From Bythopirellula sp. (GTDB taxonomy: Bacteria > Planctomycetota > Planctomycetia > Pirellulales > Lacipirellulaceae): a stretch of 32,713 nt of DNA. The stretch is taken from assembly GCA_028285205.1 (NCBI GenBank), contig JANQQA010000183.1, positions 1-32,713 on the forward strand, given 5' to 3'. This document shows positions 1 to 10,000 of this stretch, piece after piece (the first letter of the stretch is position 1; each line of letters opens with the position of its first letter). The notes beneath the pieces are model-generated. The model was not told the origin of the DNA. It was given only the letters and a program-made list of their open reading frames with translations, and ran no database searches. Position numbers and translations under genes: made by a program.

Positions 1-403
1 GCAGTCGTTCGAGCAGCGAACTACACCATTTGGCGTACTTGTCCGTCGTGTTGTAGACGACCACGTAGTGCTTGGACTCGTGCAGTCGGAAGTCGGGGCC
101 CATCTCTTGCAGCAGACGCTCGCCGAGTTGCTGTTTGTTGAGCGGCACCATCGGCTCGTCGTCGCTGGTACGGCTGAGGACGTTGTCGCCCATGATCGGC
201 CACATCGCGCCTTCGTCAGTTTCCAGCAGCATGCTGCCAGTCGGGTCTTCGACGATCACCTTGCCCTTGAGCTGTTGCTCGCGCCCATCCAGGTTGACCA
301 GCACGTGCTCCATTGCCGAGACAGGAGTGCACACAGCAAGTGCAAGCAGTACACCAACGAGCCGCATCCGCGTATGAACGAAATGAATCAACATAACTTC
401 CAT
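1..403 (-). CDS. DUF1570-like secreted protein, N-terminal part (cut by window edge)
   Basis: This gene runs off the left edge, so only about 134 N-terminal residues are visible. An ATG at 403 gives a short polar stretch followed by a hydrophobic run ending in VSA. A second ATG at 367 would place the signal peptide directly at the N-terminus and is at least as plausible; neither has a clear ribosome-binding site. After the signal peptide comes a small domain with LVNLDGREQQLKGKVIVED, then FRLHESKHYVVVYNTTDKYA, which resembles the opening of the planctomycete DUF1570 (peptidase-MA-like) family. The catalytic HExxH region would lie outside the window. Family assignment is from memory of the motif; function is unknown. 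Confidence 0.6.
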   Translation of the reverse strand, partial: MEVMLIHFVHTRMRLVGVLLALAVCTPVSAMEHVLVNLDGREQQLKGKVIVEDPTGSMLLETDEGAMWPIMGDNVLSRTSDDEPMVPLNKQQLGERLLQEMGPDFRLHESKHYVVVYNTTDKYAKWCSSLLERL

Positions 404-435
404 TGTAATCCGCGAAGTGGTACGGCCAATGCCCG

Positions 436-807
436 TCAATCGAGTTTGATCCAAAGCGCAAGCGAGAGCAGAAAGAGCACCAGCTCAAGTCCGGCAAAAC
501 CCCAAGTAAGCCCACTCACCCCGCTATACACGGCGAGGCTGATAGCGCGAACAGCAATCAAACTTGCATGGACAATCACACAAGCAGTGAGCGAAAAGTT
601 GAGCGCTTCGGGTCGTAGCAATGGCAACAGAAATACCAGTCCAAGCCCAAGTTGCAAACCGCCATAGACGGTAAAGTACTCCGACTGGCCGGAACCTGAA
701 CGTAGCTCATACCCAAGCGAGTTGGCCGTCCGCGCTGGTTGCCACATGCACCAACCGGCAAGTAGCAAGTAGCTCACACCAACAACGCTAAGAAAAACTT
801 TGGACAT
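436..807 (-). CDS. Small integral membrane protein, DUF4345-like
   Basis: 123 residues. The ATG at 807 is preferred over an upstream in-frame start at 960: it puts a membrane segment (FLSVVGVSYLLLAGW) at the N-terminus and has a weak GGA about 9 bases upstream. Four hydrophobic helices are visible, near residues 3-18, 45-63, 68-86 and 95-119. The YGGLQLGLGLVFLLP segment after the first loop resembles DUF4345 membrane proteins, whose role is unknown. It lies about 30 bp upstream of the partial DUF1570-like gene on the same strand, so the two could share a transcript. The fold is clear; the family name is tentative. Confidence 0.65.
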   Translation of the reverse strand: MSKVFLSVVGVSYLLLAGWCMWQPARTANSLGYELRSGSGQSEYFTVYGGLQLGLGLVFLLPLLRPEALNFSLTACVIVHASLIAVRAISLAVYSGVSGLTWGFAGLELVLFLLSLALWIKLD

Positions 808-989
808 GGCTAGATTCCGTTTGCTAACGCGAGAGTTATGGCCAATCGAAGCAGACTCGATGGAAAATCTTTCTTGCCGCGCCAGTGACTTGAGAACTAA
901 AATAGATGATGTAGAGGAATGGATTCCAACATTGCCTGCACCGCGTTGTTCCGCACCCAAATCTTACCACGAAGTGGAAGGACCTGGCG

Positions 990-1727
990 ATGAAACGAGA
1001 CTTTCTGTTGTTGCTGCTATCCGGCACATTGGCGGTACTTGATGGTGGCGGACCTACTTCTGTTGCGGCTGGCGCCCAAGAACCAGCCAAAGCGGAGCAA
1101 AAGGCGGACGAGAAAGAAGACGACCAGCAACAAGATAAGAGGAAACAGCAGCAGCAGGACGACGCCAAGAAACAGAAGGAAGCCCAGCCGCGGCGAATCC
1201 TCTCACGCGTGCCCAAGCACCAAGCAAGACCGAATCCAATCGCGCAGCGGAGACCACACGCGCTGCTCACCCAGCAGGAGATGTTCGTCCCCGAGGCCGC
1301 CAGGAATCGCAAGGCGGCAGCGAAGGCACAACCACAGCCCAACGCACAGCCAGATCAACAAGCGGAGGCAAATCGCCAGCAGCCGAATCCACCGTTCTGG
1401 TCGCCCCGGCAACTTAGCCTGAGCCCCGCGGCAACGTATCGGTTGGAGAGCATGGGCCAACACGTACATCTCTCGCCAGCGATGCGATTGCATATCGGAC
1501 GTTCGCAACAATCGGCAGCCGGTCGTCCGGCCATTCAGATTCCGTCGCCGTCAATGGTGCCAGGACAGGGTGCACGACAGTACTACCCCGCGGTCAGCCG
1601 GCAGCCGGCCCAAAAGCCGTTTGCTGATTTAGAACGACCACCATCGGGCCTGGAAAGCTACTGGCCGCTGTTGCTGGAAGGCCGAGAAGATCCCAACACG
1701 GGATTGATCATTTGGACTTTGCCGTAG
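990..1727 (+). CDS. Secreted Gln/Lys/Pro-rich protein of unknown function
   Basis: 245 residues starting at ATG 990, with a good ribosome-binding site (GGAAGG, 8 bases upstream). The N-terminus is a signal peptide (KR, then a Leu-rich core, ending around VAAGA). Residues ~30-70 are a highly charged, low-complexity Glu/Lys/Gln/Asp stretch, followed by a Pro/Gln/Arg-rich middle. The C-terminal ~100 residues look more ordered (QLSLSPAATYRLESMGQHV; GLESYWPLLLEGREDP). No enzyme motif is seen. It is divergent from the DUF4345-like gene (about 180 bp between starts) and convergent with the next gene (27 bp gap). It is probably periplasmic or surface-associated. Function unknown. Confidence 0.6.
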   Translation: MKRDFLLLLLSGTLAVLDGGGPTSVAAGAQEPAKAEQKADEKEDDQQQDKRKQQQQDDAKKQKEAQPRRILSRVPKHQARPNPIAQRRPHALLTQQEMFVPEAARNRKAAAKAQPQPNAQPDQQAEANRQQPNPPFWSPRQLSLSPAATYRLESMGQHVHLSPAMRLHIGRSQQSAAGRPAIQIPSPSMVPGQGARQYYPAVSRQPAQKPFADLERPPSGLESYWPLLLEGREDPNTGLIIWTLP

Positions 1728-1754
1728 CCAGCCACAGTCAATCGCCGCAGTGAA

Positions 1755-2807
1755 TTAGCGATTCACGCTAGACGTAAGTTCCGCCAGCTGTTGACGCAAC
1801 TTACCGAGGCGATCGGGATTCTTGGCGTCGAAGTCGTCCAGAAAGTCTCCGGATAGCGATTCTTGAGCTGTGTCGATCTGCCTCTGCAACGTTTCGATCG
1901 TCGAAGATAGCTCTCGCGGCTTGGCAACCCACCGGCGTTCGGAGTCCTTCAACAACTGATAATACAGACCGACGAACTGGTAGTCGCGTGAGAGTTGCTC
2001 GAGCTCGTTGATCTGCTTCGCCAACGACGGAAAGTCGTCTGCTTCGATGCGTGTGAGTGCCAGTTCCACCTCATCCAATCCTGCATGGTAGCCCGCGATC
2101 CGAGCCGCGAGTTCGGACAAGTTGATCTGCACAGGGAGTGGAGTCGGTACGACTGGCGGTGGTAGCTTTTCAGTACCGACATCCTCATCGGTTGGGTTCG
2201 CTGCCATCGGCTTCGACGGAACGATCGCTACGGGAGTCTCTGGCGCTGGCTGGATCGGTACTGTAAACTGCGCAACCTGTGGTACTTTCGGTGCTGGTAG
2301 GGGCTTGGGCGCTGGGGCCGTGGGCTCCGGCGCGATGTCTGGCTCACGCTCTCCCTGCAAGTCAGCCTCGCTGGCGGAGACTGGCGGATCTTCGAGAATA
2401 TCGGGCGTCGGTTGCACCGGCAGCGGCGGTTCGGGCGCCTTCACTTGCGGCTGCGTCGCGCCGAAATCTGGAACTGCTGGCAAGTCTTCGACCGCGCCCG
2501 GCATGGAACGGATGGTCGCCTCTAACAGCCAGTCTGCCAGTTTCTCGCGGTCGGCCTCCGATTTCGGCGACTGCTGCCAGGCCTTCGACACCTTGTCCAA
2601 CTGCGCTAGCCGCCGAGCACGCTCGCGAACGTTGTGCCGAAAACCGACTTCCAGCTGGAAACGAAAATCCGATTCCAACTGCACAACATCGTCGTTCGCG
2701 GCATGGTGCGATTGGTAAGCGGTCACGCCACCTGCTAAGATAATCACCGCGAAGACGGTGCTAATTATCGCCGTGAGGCGCTCACTGCGGGCAGTTGAAA
2801 AATCCAT
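1755..2807 (-). CDS. Single-TM protein with Pro-rich linker and coiled-coil end
   Basis: 350 residues. ATG 2807 is chosen because AGGAG stands 7 bases upstream; an in-frame start at 2867 lacks such a site. Layout: a short cytoplasmic N-terminus, one membrane segment (AIISTVFAVIILAGGVTAY, residues ~14-32), a charged helical region to ~100, a long Pro/Ala/Glu-rich linker (~110-225), and a helical coiled-coil-like C-terminus (~230-345; LTRIEADDFPSLAKQINELEQL). This is the shape of a membrane-anchored periplasmic spacer or scaffold protein. No family was recognised and no catalytic motif is visible. It is transcribed away from the VTT protein; the two start codons are about 97 bp apart. Confidence 0.65.
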   Translation of the reverse strand: MDFSTARSERLTAIISTVFAVIILAGGVTAYQSHHAANDDVVQLESDFRFQLEVGFRHNVRERARRLAQLDKVSKAWQQSPKSEADREKLADWLLEATIRSMPGAVEDLPAVPDFGATQPQVKAPEPPLPVQPTPDILEDPPVSASEADLQGEREPDIAPEPTAPAPKPLPAPKVPQVAQFTVPIQPAPETPVAIVPSKPMAANPTDEDVGTEKLPPPVVPTPLPVQINLSELAARIAGYHAGLDEVELALTRIEADDFPSLAKQINELEQLSRDYQFVGLYYQLLKDSERRWVAKPRELSSTIETLQRQIDTAQESLSGDFLDDFDAKNPDRLGKLRQQLAELTSSVNR

Positions 2808-2903
2808 CGTTATGCTCCTACGATACTCGGGCGAGTGCGATGACTCGCAAGCGTTTAGTACTTCCATACAAGCCTAGATTGGCCCTAGCGCAAGTCAAAA
2901 ACG

Positions 2904-3569
2904 ATGACGGCTCAGCCACCTTCCGCACGCAACCCTTGGGTTAAGCCGTTGCTGCTGATAACGGTTGTGCTGGTTCTGCCGCTGGTGTTGCTTGCCGTTT
3001 GGGGTGAGTCGTTTCTTACTATCGCCGAGCAATGGCAAACCGACCCGCCACCGCGCTGGCTGTTAGCAGCAGCCATCATGGGAATCCTGGCGACGGACGT
3101 CTTTCTGCCGGTGCCGTCCGGACCTATCAGCACGCTGGCCGGTAGCCAGCTGGGAGTCGTGCTCGGCACGCTGGCCTCGGCGATTGGTATGACGATCGGC
3201 GCGGTGATCGCCTTTGCCCTTGCCAAGGCGTGGGGTCGCCCATTGGCGGCACGCTACTCGTCAGCCGAGCAACTCGCGGAGCTCGAACAGTCCTGCAGCC
3301 AGCATGGCATCTGGATGCTGTTGATCACCCGACCCCTGCCGATTCTCGCTGAAGCCTGCGCGCTGCTGGTGGGGGCTCTGCAGATGAGTTGGCGTCGTTT
3401 TCTCCCCACAATCGTCGTTAGCAATCTGCTGATTGCCGCGACCTACGCGTTGCTTGGACAGCAGGCGGCTGAGTATGGTTGGCTGCCCTTGGCGGTGTGC
3501 GCTTCGGCAGCGTTGCCGCTGCTCGTCACTTGGTGGTGGCGCCATGGCATGAATGTACCGAAGAGTTGA
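2904..3569 (+). CDS. VTT-domain (DedA/TVP38-like) membrane protein
   Basis: 221 residues, ATG at 2904. After a hydrophobic N-terminal helix (residues 14-33), the core (about 66-185) carries the SNARE-associated/VTT pattern: FLPVPSGPISTLAGSQLG, then GTLASAIGMTIGAVIAFALAKAWGRPLA, then an amphipathic helix and RPLPILAEACALLVGALQMSWRRF. The Pro-x-Pro-x-Gly re-entrant motif and the Gly-rich second half are typical of DedA-superfamily proteins, which act in the inner membrane and have been linked to lipid flipping and envelope homeostasis. It most resembles the TVP38/TMEM64 branch. The substrate cannot be read from sequence. Confidence 0.8.
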   Translation: MTAQPPSARNPWVKPLLLITVVLVLPLVLLAVWGESFLTIAEQWQTDPPPRWLLAAAIMGILATDVFLPVPSGPISTLAGSQLGVVLGTLASAIGMTIGAVIAFALAKAWGRPLAARYSSAEQLAELEQSCSQHGIWMLLITRPLPILAEACALLVGALQMSWRRFLPTIVVSNLLIAATYALLGQQAAEYGWLPLAVCASAALPLLVTWWWRHGMNVPKS

Positions 3570-3698
3570 GAATCTCGTCGACGAACTTTATCGGGCGACA
3601 AGAAATAAGAGTAAAGGCATTACCCTGATGCACAATGGAGTACTCGGTTCGCATCGCAATCGATAGAATGCGATATCTTCACTGAATCAATCGTAGTA

Positions 3699-4205
3699 TT
3701 GGCAACCGCGGTGATTAAGCTCAAGCAAACGCTAACGGTAGAGGACTATCAAGCGGCTGCGGCTGTGCACTATCGCACTTTCCGCTGGACGCGAATTCAG
3801 CCGTGGTTGGCCATCGTACTCATTGGCATATGTGGTTTCTTTGTCTTCACTTCGCGGATCAAAGGTGTACCTATCTTCGGTGTTGGATACGGCATCTACA
3901 TGCTTATTCGCAAGAATCTCTGGATCGATCGTCTCGTGAAGTCCGCAACAACCGCAAAGCAATTTGGCGCGGAAATAAGCGTAGAGATCGACGACGGATT
4001 CCTAAGAACATCGCAAGGGGGTGATGAGTCAAAGATGCATCTCAGCAGTCTCTTCGGGTTCGTTCGTTGTCCGATTGGGTTGCTCGTCTATCCGCAACGC
4101 AACCTGTTCTGCTATTTGAAAACCGAAGCCTTCGATTCGCCCACCGAGATCGACAAGCTGATTAAGCTACTTCGGGACAATAACGTCGAAGAACTGCCTA
4201 CCTGA
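3699..4205 (+). CDS. YcxB-like membrane-associated protein
   Basis: 168 residues. No in-frame ATG is available; TTG at 3699 or GTG at 3711 must be used, and neither has a strong ribosome-binding site, so the start is uncertain. Residues 10-30 (LTVEDYQAAAAVHYRTFRWTR) are followed by two closely spaced hydrophobic segments (about 34-49 and 56-68). A soluble C-terminal domain then carries ISVEIDDGFLRTSQGGDESKMHLSSLFGF and LLVYPQRNLFCYLKTEAF. This order (short N-terminal helix, two TM segments, PH-like C-terminal domain) matches YcxB-like proteins. Function unknown. It is convergent with the DUF4139 gene, 28 bp apart. Confidence 0.6.
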   Translation: MATAVIKLKQTLTVEDYQAAAAVHYRTFRWTRIQPWLAIVLIGICGFFVFTSRIKGVPIFGVGYGIYMLIRKNLWIDRLVKSATTAKQFGAEISVEIDDGFLRTSQGGDESKMHLSSLFGFVRCPIGLLVYPQRNLFCYLKTEAFDSPTEIDKLIKLLRDNNVEELPT

Positions 4206-4225
4206 ATCATCGTTAACTACGCTAG

Positions 4226-4240
4226 GGGGTCTGCTACCCC
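4226..4240. repeat. GGGGT/ACCCC hairpin between convergent genes
   Basis: A perfect 5-bp stem (GGGGT ... ACCCC, loop CTGCT) sits between the stop codons of the convergent YcxB-like and DUF4139 genes and overlaps the latter's TAG. It may help terminate transcription from both sides, but there is no T-tract on either strand, so this is only a possible terminator stem. Confidence 0.3.
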
Positions 4241-6360
4241 ACATCCAGCCCCTCCAGCTCCGTTCGCAACTCCTGCTCTTTCATCGCAGCCGTTTGCTTC
4301 AGCTCGCGAATCTCTGCATTCAACTGCTCTACGCGGTCTTCCTGCTCGGTGAACTTCTTGATGTAACGTTTGTAGAGTTCCGAGTTGTGGGACAGTTGTT
4401 GCATGTTCTTGCGGATGCGCGTTTGCTCCTTGTCGATGACGGACAGTTCGTTTTGACGTTGGCTCGTTTGTTGAGCGAGGTCCAAGAGTTCCGCCCGGCG
4501 TTGTCGATAGTCTTGCAGTGCTTGTTTCACCTCGTCGCTGACCTCCTTCGCCGATATGTAGAGCTCGTAACGGTTGTCGTTGGAATTGCGAAGGTTGATG
4601 ACTTGCTCCCCATCCATGTGCTGTTTGACAACCAAATTCTCTGTCTGACTTGGTTCGACCGTGACAGCAAATCGATATCGATCGCGCGTGGTCTCACTCG
4701 CGAGATCTTCATCGACCAGTTTCCATTGGTCGTGCTTGGGTTGCTCAATGAGAATCGACTTGGCTTTGTCGCTGGAGTTCTTGATCTTGTAGGAGTAGGT
4801 CTGCAGATAGTGTCGTTTGGCGTGCAGCATGCCGTTGATGAGCTTGACCGTCACGAGCTGATCGGTCGCCGGCTTGAGCAAGGGTGCCACTTCGATGTCC
4901 AGGTCCAGCGCATAGCTGACCAACCGTTCTTCGCCGGGCGGTAGCGCGCCGATCTTGCCGTCACCGGCGTAAACGCCGCCATCGAACAGCGTGATTGGCC
5001 CTTGCATCAAGTGCAGTTCGCTACTGTTTTTCAGCCGGATGCCGTTGAGCGGATGCTTGGCGTGCACATCGCGGTTGTAGATCGAGAGCTTGGTTGCCTC
5101 AACCGATTGATTGACAATTGGCAACATGGCTGAACGTTGCCGCTTGATCGACACGGGGGTGTCGATGTCGTAACGAAACAGCTCACCAACCTTGCCTGCG
5201 TCGGCGACTGCATCCACGCCTTCAGAGACATCGAAATCTGCGAACGGGTCTTCCTCCTGTTCGGATTCACCGCCATACTCTCCGCCGAAACTACCGGCAC
5301 CGCCACCGTATCCGCCGCCACCCACGCCGCCCATTCCCTTGGGACGACTGCCACGTCTCACTATAGGCACTGACCTATTTCGCACCATTGCTGATTGCGG
5401 CTCAGCTTCGAAACTCGAAAGCGCCTGGCCGTACTCCTGTGGTTGCAGCGAAGCAAACAGTTCATGCGCGACCTGCGGACGCGACGCGTACAGCGGGGAG
5501 TACAGATCCATCGAGAACGAAATCGGCCGGCCGCTGATCAGGCTCAGCTCGACATGGTTCCAATCCTGATCACCGGTGTTCTCAACGATCGCCCAGCCCT
5601 GTAGCAGCGGGGCATCTTGGTCGTTCATGACCAACCGGTAGCTCGTTTTCCAGACGGGCGCTTCGCGAATGTACCCCACCCGCACTGGTCGTATGCCCTC
5701 GCCCAGGAAGCTGAGAGTCACGGCTTTCTTGTCGGTGGAATGAGCCGACGCCAGGATTGTCAGTGCGGCTTCGAATTCCTGCTGCAGTTCGCGATCCGCC
5801 ATTTGAATTCGCTCGATCGAACTGAGCGCGATGGTCTGCAAACCTTCGTCGGTAAGCAGATTGATGTGGTCGGTCCTGATTGATTCGCCGCCGGGTACAG
5901 CCGTCGGCCGTGATTCAACACCGACCAGGGTGCCGCGAACTCCTTGGGGCACATACACGATCAGCTTTTGACCGCGGACCTGGCTGAGTAGCTCGAACAA
6001 CGTGGGAGTGCCGGTTAGATCGATGGCAAACGTTTTGAGTGTCTTTTGGATCGGGTCTTTCGAACCGTAGCTGACGGTCGAGATTTTGCCGCCGCCGAGA
6101 TCTTGCAACACGAGACTCTTCAGGAGGTCGTTGATGTCGGCGGTTTTGAATTTCAGCTCCACCTGGTCGTCGCCGTCGACCGTGCCGCGGTGCTCGAAAA
6201 AGCCTACGCCTGAATTGAACAGCACAATCCGCTGGATCGGCAGTTTTTCTGAGTCAACATCGTCGGCCACAGCCGCTTTGTGTCCCGTCAACAAACCGAA
6301 AACGATGAGTCCACCAAGTAGTGCGTTCCACGAATGCCGATTTCTCTGTTGCCTGAACAT
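4234..6360 (-). CDS. DUF4139-domain secreted protein with coiled-coil C-terminus
   Basis: 708 residues. ATG 6360 is chosen for its strong AGGAG site 8 bases upstream and because a signal peptide then follows (NALLGGLIVFGLLTGHKAAVADD). The N-terminal ~200 residues (IQRIVLFNSGVGFFEHRGTVDGDDQVELKF; DINDLLKSLVLQD) and the middle (VGYIREAPVWKTSYRLVM; GWAIVENTGDQDWNHVELSLISGRPISF) match the pattern of bacterial DUF4139 proteins related to the mucoidy-inhibitor A family. A glycine-rich low-complexity insert (about residues 338-365) is followed by an acidic patch. The last ~100 residues form a charged coiled coil. It is probably periplasmic. Function unknown. Confidence 0.75.
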   Translation of the reverse strand: MFRQQRNRHSWNALLGGLIVFGLLTGHKAAVADDVDSEKLPIQRIVLFNSGVGFFEHRGTVDGDDQVELKFKTADINDLLKSLVLQDLGGGKISTVSYGSKDPIQKTLKTFAIDLTGTPTLFELLSQVRGQKLIVYVPQGVRGTLVGVESRPTAVPGGESIRTDHINLLTDEGLQTIALSSIERIQMADRELQQEFEAALTILASAHSTDKKAVTLSFLGEGIRPVRVGYIREAPVWKTSYRLVMNDQDAPLLQGWAIVENTGDQDWNHVELSLISGRPISFSMDLYSPLYASRPQVAHELFASLQPQEYGQALSSFEAEPQSAMVRNRSVPIVRRGSRPKGMGGVGGGGYGGGAGSFGGEYGGESEQEEDPFADFDVSEGVDAVADAGKVGELFRYDIDTPVSIKRQRSAMLPIVNQSVEATKLSIYNRDVHAKHPLNGIRLKNSSELHLMQGPITLFDGGVYAGDGKIGALPPGEERLVSYALDLDIEVAPLLKPATDQLVTVKLINGMLHAKRHYLQTYSYKIKNSSDKAKSILIEQPKHDQWKLVDEDLASETTRDRYRFAVTVEPSQTENLVVKQHMDGEQVINLRNSNDNRYELYISAKEVSDEVKQALQDYRQRRAELLDLAQQTSQRQNELSVIDKEQTRIRKNMQQLSHNSELYKRYIKKFTEQEDRVEQLNAEIRELKQTAAMKEQELRTELEGLDVG

Positions 6361-6496
6361 GCGTCGTACTCCTACGGAAAAGAGGAAAAGAAGCGGACGT
6401 CCAACGCGCAGGGTTGTCCGCCAGTTCATTGTAGGGGTTTGACGCCGGAAGTCGAAAAATGGTTCCCGGGGTCGCGAATTCGCTCGACCAACCGTC

Positions 6497-7039
6497 TCAG
6501 TCCTGGTCTGCCAGATACTGATTCTTCAGCTTGACGTAGTTCGCCGGCGAGTAGGTGAAAAACCGCTGTTCGTCGTCGGTCACTGGTCGCAGCTGGCGGC
6601 AGGGATTGCCAACATAGACGAAGCCGCTCTCCAGCGTTTTGCCGGGCGGCACCAGACAACCAGCACCAATGATCACCTCGTCTTCGACGACAGCGCCGTC
6701 GTTGACGATCGCACCGATGCCGACGAGAACTCGATTGCCGATCGTGCAACCGTGCACGACCGCGCTGTGACCAATCACCACATCGTCTCCGATGTTGAGC
6801 GGCCAGCCGCCTGGGTTGTAATCGCTAGCATGCGTGATGTGCAGCACCGCGTTGTCCTGCACGTTGGTGCGATGGCCCAGCTTGATCGTGTGCATATCGC
6901 CACGAATCACCGCACCTGGCCAAACCGAGACGTCGTCTCCAAGCTGGACATCGCCGATGACGGTCGCGCCCGGGTCGATATACACGCGCTCGCCAAGCTG
7001 AGGCGCTCTACCTTGAAACAATCGCAGGCCGGGTCTCAT
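6497..7039 (-). CDS. Gamma-carbonic-anhydrase-fold protein (left-handed beta-helix)
   Basis: 180 residues. Hexapeptide-repeat pattern throughout (IGDVQLGDDVSVWPGAVIRGD; IGNRVLVGIGAIVNDGAVVEDEVIIGAG), the left-handed parallel beta-helix of the gamma-class carbonic anhydrase/YrdA-PaaY group. The metal-site histidines are in place: H67 (AVLHI), H91 and H96 (GHSAVVHG). R46-G47-D48 and NVQDN (59-63), also conserved in the family, are present. Family members form trimers and bind Zn or Fe; many in this subgroup show little or no proven hydratase activity, so the reaction is uncertain. It begins 20 bp after the CHAT-like gene on the same strand, so the two are probably co-transcribed. Confidence 0.85.
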   Translation of the reverse strand: MRPGLRLFQGRAPQLGERVYIDPGATVIGDVQLGDDVSVWPGAVIRGDMHTIKLGHRTNVQDNAVLHITHASDYNPGGWPLNIGDDVVIGHSAVVHGCTIGNRVLVGIGAIVNDGAVVEDEVIIGAGCLVPPGKTLESGFVYVGNPCRQLRPVTDDEQRFFTYSPANYVKLKNQYLADQD

Positions 7040-7059
7040 TCTCGATCCTCAACACGAAG

Positions 7060-10000
7060 TCATTCCAGCTGTGCGACGGGCTCCGCCTCATCCTCAGTGA
7101 TCTCAAGATCTTCCTCCAGCACGGGCGCTCCCGCGTCTATCAACTGATAGCCAGCCCAAAAGAACGGATGAACGGCGGCTAGGTCCGTTGCATCGTCCTT
7201 GCTCGCTTTGACGCGTGGCTCTTTCTCGACGTCGAGCTGCAGCTCGCGAGTGAGTTGGACACTGCGTTGCCACGCTGCCGACGCGGTAGTGTAGGGAAGC
7301 TCTTGCAAGAACTCGCGTGTCAGCTCTTCGGTCGAAGCTCCGCCGACACGCCAGTTGCTCATCAGGATCGTCTGCGCGCCGGTCGACATCAGGCCGCAAC
7401 TAGCCAGGAACAATTCAGTACCCGGCGCTGCGCTGGCACCTTTGCGTTTGGAAATCTTCCCCCCGCGCTCCGCCACCGTTCGAGCGCCCGGCAGAATCAC
7501 GCGCTGAGGACCAAACTGTGGCAACAAGAGCCAATGGCTTAGCGAGCTCTGTTTCGAACTGCGCTTCAAAGTGATCGGTGCCCATTGCAGTGGCTCTGCC
7601 AGATCCAACTCAACTTCATCAAGGACGATTAACGTGTCCGTCAACGCGCCCATTGCGGGAGTGGGAGCTGGCAAATCGTCCGGGAAGCTGATCGGGTTCT
7701 CGACGGTCTTGCGCAATGCGGCAAGCGCTTCGAGCTTTTCCTCCTCCGACTCTCCCGGTAGTATCTGCTGTCCAACCAGGCCGCTGCGTTTCACGCGCCG
7801 CCAGGGTTGCTCGTTGCCCACTGCGAGTCCAACCGTTGGAGACAATCGCACCTGCGCCTTCGTGATCAGCGGCACCAGCTCGCCATCCACTGCAATAGGC
7901 AACGCAGTCAGGGGTACGTACCAGACCAGACCATCCGGCACGACGATGAGTTCCTCCAACGCCTCGAAATCAATCGACGAGCCGGCAAACAACGACTCCA
8001 GCAGGCGGACACCCGACGCTTCCCAGGCATTCTCGCTCAGGTCCGCAACCTGTACTTCGTAGTTGGCATCGTAATTTCCCAGATCACGCAGGAAGTCTGA
8101 CAGATTCTTCCCGAGCACTTTCTTGGGAGCACATTGCCAACTCGTCGACGCGGTGGACGTCAGCAGGAAGCCCAATACGCCACTGGGCGAATCGTGGAAT
8201 ACGGCAATGGCCTGGCCTGGCTGGAGTTTTTTCTGCAGGGTGGGCGTAGGGAGAATGGGAGGGAATTGCATGTCGACCGCAGCACGTTGCAAACCAATTT
8301 GGCCAAGCATCTTTTCACGCGCGTCGAGACTGTTGTCCCACTGGCGCCATAGTTTGGTCAGCTCGCGCTGCTGCGCATCATCGATGCCGGCCTGCCATTG
8401 TTGGCTCAACTCTCGTCGTAGTTGCCGCCCGGTGTTCATCGCTTCTTGATACTGGGGGTAGCGAAGTAGCAGCTCGTTGCGTTGATTACGTGCGTTCTCG
8501 CTGAGCAGATTCTCTGGCTTTTCTAGCACATCGCGGAGCGCGGCCAGCCGTCCGCCCCATGCCAACGAACTGTGAAAACGATGCCGTTTCGCCAGATCGG
8601 AGATTTCCAAAGCAGCGGCCATGTCCTTCCGCGACAGCACCGCATCAAGCCAGCGATTGTATGCCTGCAAATGCGGTGTCTTGAGCCGAGCAAGCGTTTC
8701 CCACGGACGAAGCATCCACTGGGCAACGGACGGGTCGCCGAGCAATGCTTGATAGACTTGTACTGCCGTGCGGGCGCGGAGCTGTTGCTGGTCGTACCGC
8801 TGATTCGCCAACTGCAATTGCAGATTGTGAGCCGACATGCCGATTTTTTCCTGCAGTGCCTGCGCAAGTGCAGTGCCTGCCGAATCACGCTGCTGCAAGA
8901 ATTGCAGCCTCGCGGTGAGATAACGGAGCTGATTGCCCAAACGCCCCGCAGCGGCATCTCGCATGCGTGCCTTGCCCGTGTTAAGCGCCGCTTGGGCAAC
9001 TTTGGCATTGCCCAGATGAATCGCTTGTTCCGCTAGCGCGAAGTTGAGCCTGGCAACCAGATGGTGGAAGCGTTTCTGACTGGCCCACAACGCGGCTGGT
9101 TCGAGCAGCGGATCAAACCCCCGCGGTCCACTCGCTAGGTGATTCATTGTGCGCAGCTGAAAGGCATCGTCGATTGCGCTGAGGTCTTCGAAGTAAAATG
9201 CCGAATAGCTTGCCTCAGCAAACAAGTCCGCCGCAGCTTGGAAATTGCCTGCTTCCATTTGTATGCGACCCAATTCCAACATCGCCACACTGGTTAGTGG
9301 ATGATCGAACTGACCACCCACGAGCAACGCGCGGTTGAGATACTTCTCCGCTTGATCGGGCTTACCCACCCCCATCTGCGCAAGTCCTAACTGCAAGTCT
9401 GCCCAAGCTTTGGACCAGTGGTTGGGAATCGTCGTGCCTCGCGAAAACGCCGCGACCAGCTGTCGAGAAATCGCATCTTCGGGACCCAGCGGCCCCAGCA
9501 GCTCGTTGCGTCGGCGGATCGCCAGCGCCAGCGCGCGATTTATTTCAATCACATCGATTTGGCGGAATGGCCTGGGTCCCATGAATCGTGAATCAGCACC
9601 TTGGCGGATTGCCTCTTGGGTAACCTCAAAAACTTGGATAAGTTCATTCCCTGGAAATCGACCGAGTGTGAACTGCCGTTTACTCTTGCCCCACGGCAGA
9701 ATTTTTCGCTGTTGGTTCACGTCGATTTGAGGCTCACGCTGAAACTGAATGCGAATCATCCAGTTCGGATTCTGCAGATACATCCGGCACGCCTGATCGT
9801 ACTGCGTCAGCGCCTCGGTGGTGCGGCCCTGATGGTAGTACACTTCACCAAGCAACGAGTAATAGGCAATCGAATCGAGCCAGCGATTCGCCACGCCAAT
9901 CTTGAGGGCGCCGCGAACTTCGCGTGTAAACGTGCGCTCCGCATCTCGATAGTCCGCCTTGTACATCCTTTGGATGGCATTGAAGTAGGTCGCCGAGGGA

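Noticed and set aside
68..667. 199-codon plus-strand frame at the left edge
   Set aside because: It overlaps two better-supported minus-strand genes (the signal-peptide DUF1570-like protein and the DUF4345-like membrane protein) and has no recognisable composition or start signal.
4294..4944. 216-codon plus-strand frame inside the DUF4139 gene
   Set aside because: It is antisense to the coiled-coil-coding end of that gene, and its Leu/Val-rich look is the complement of Glu/Gln/Lys codons.
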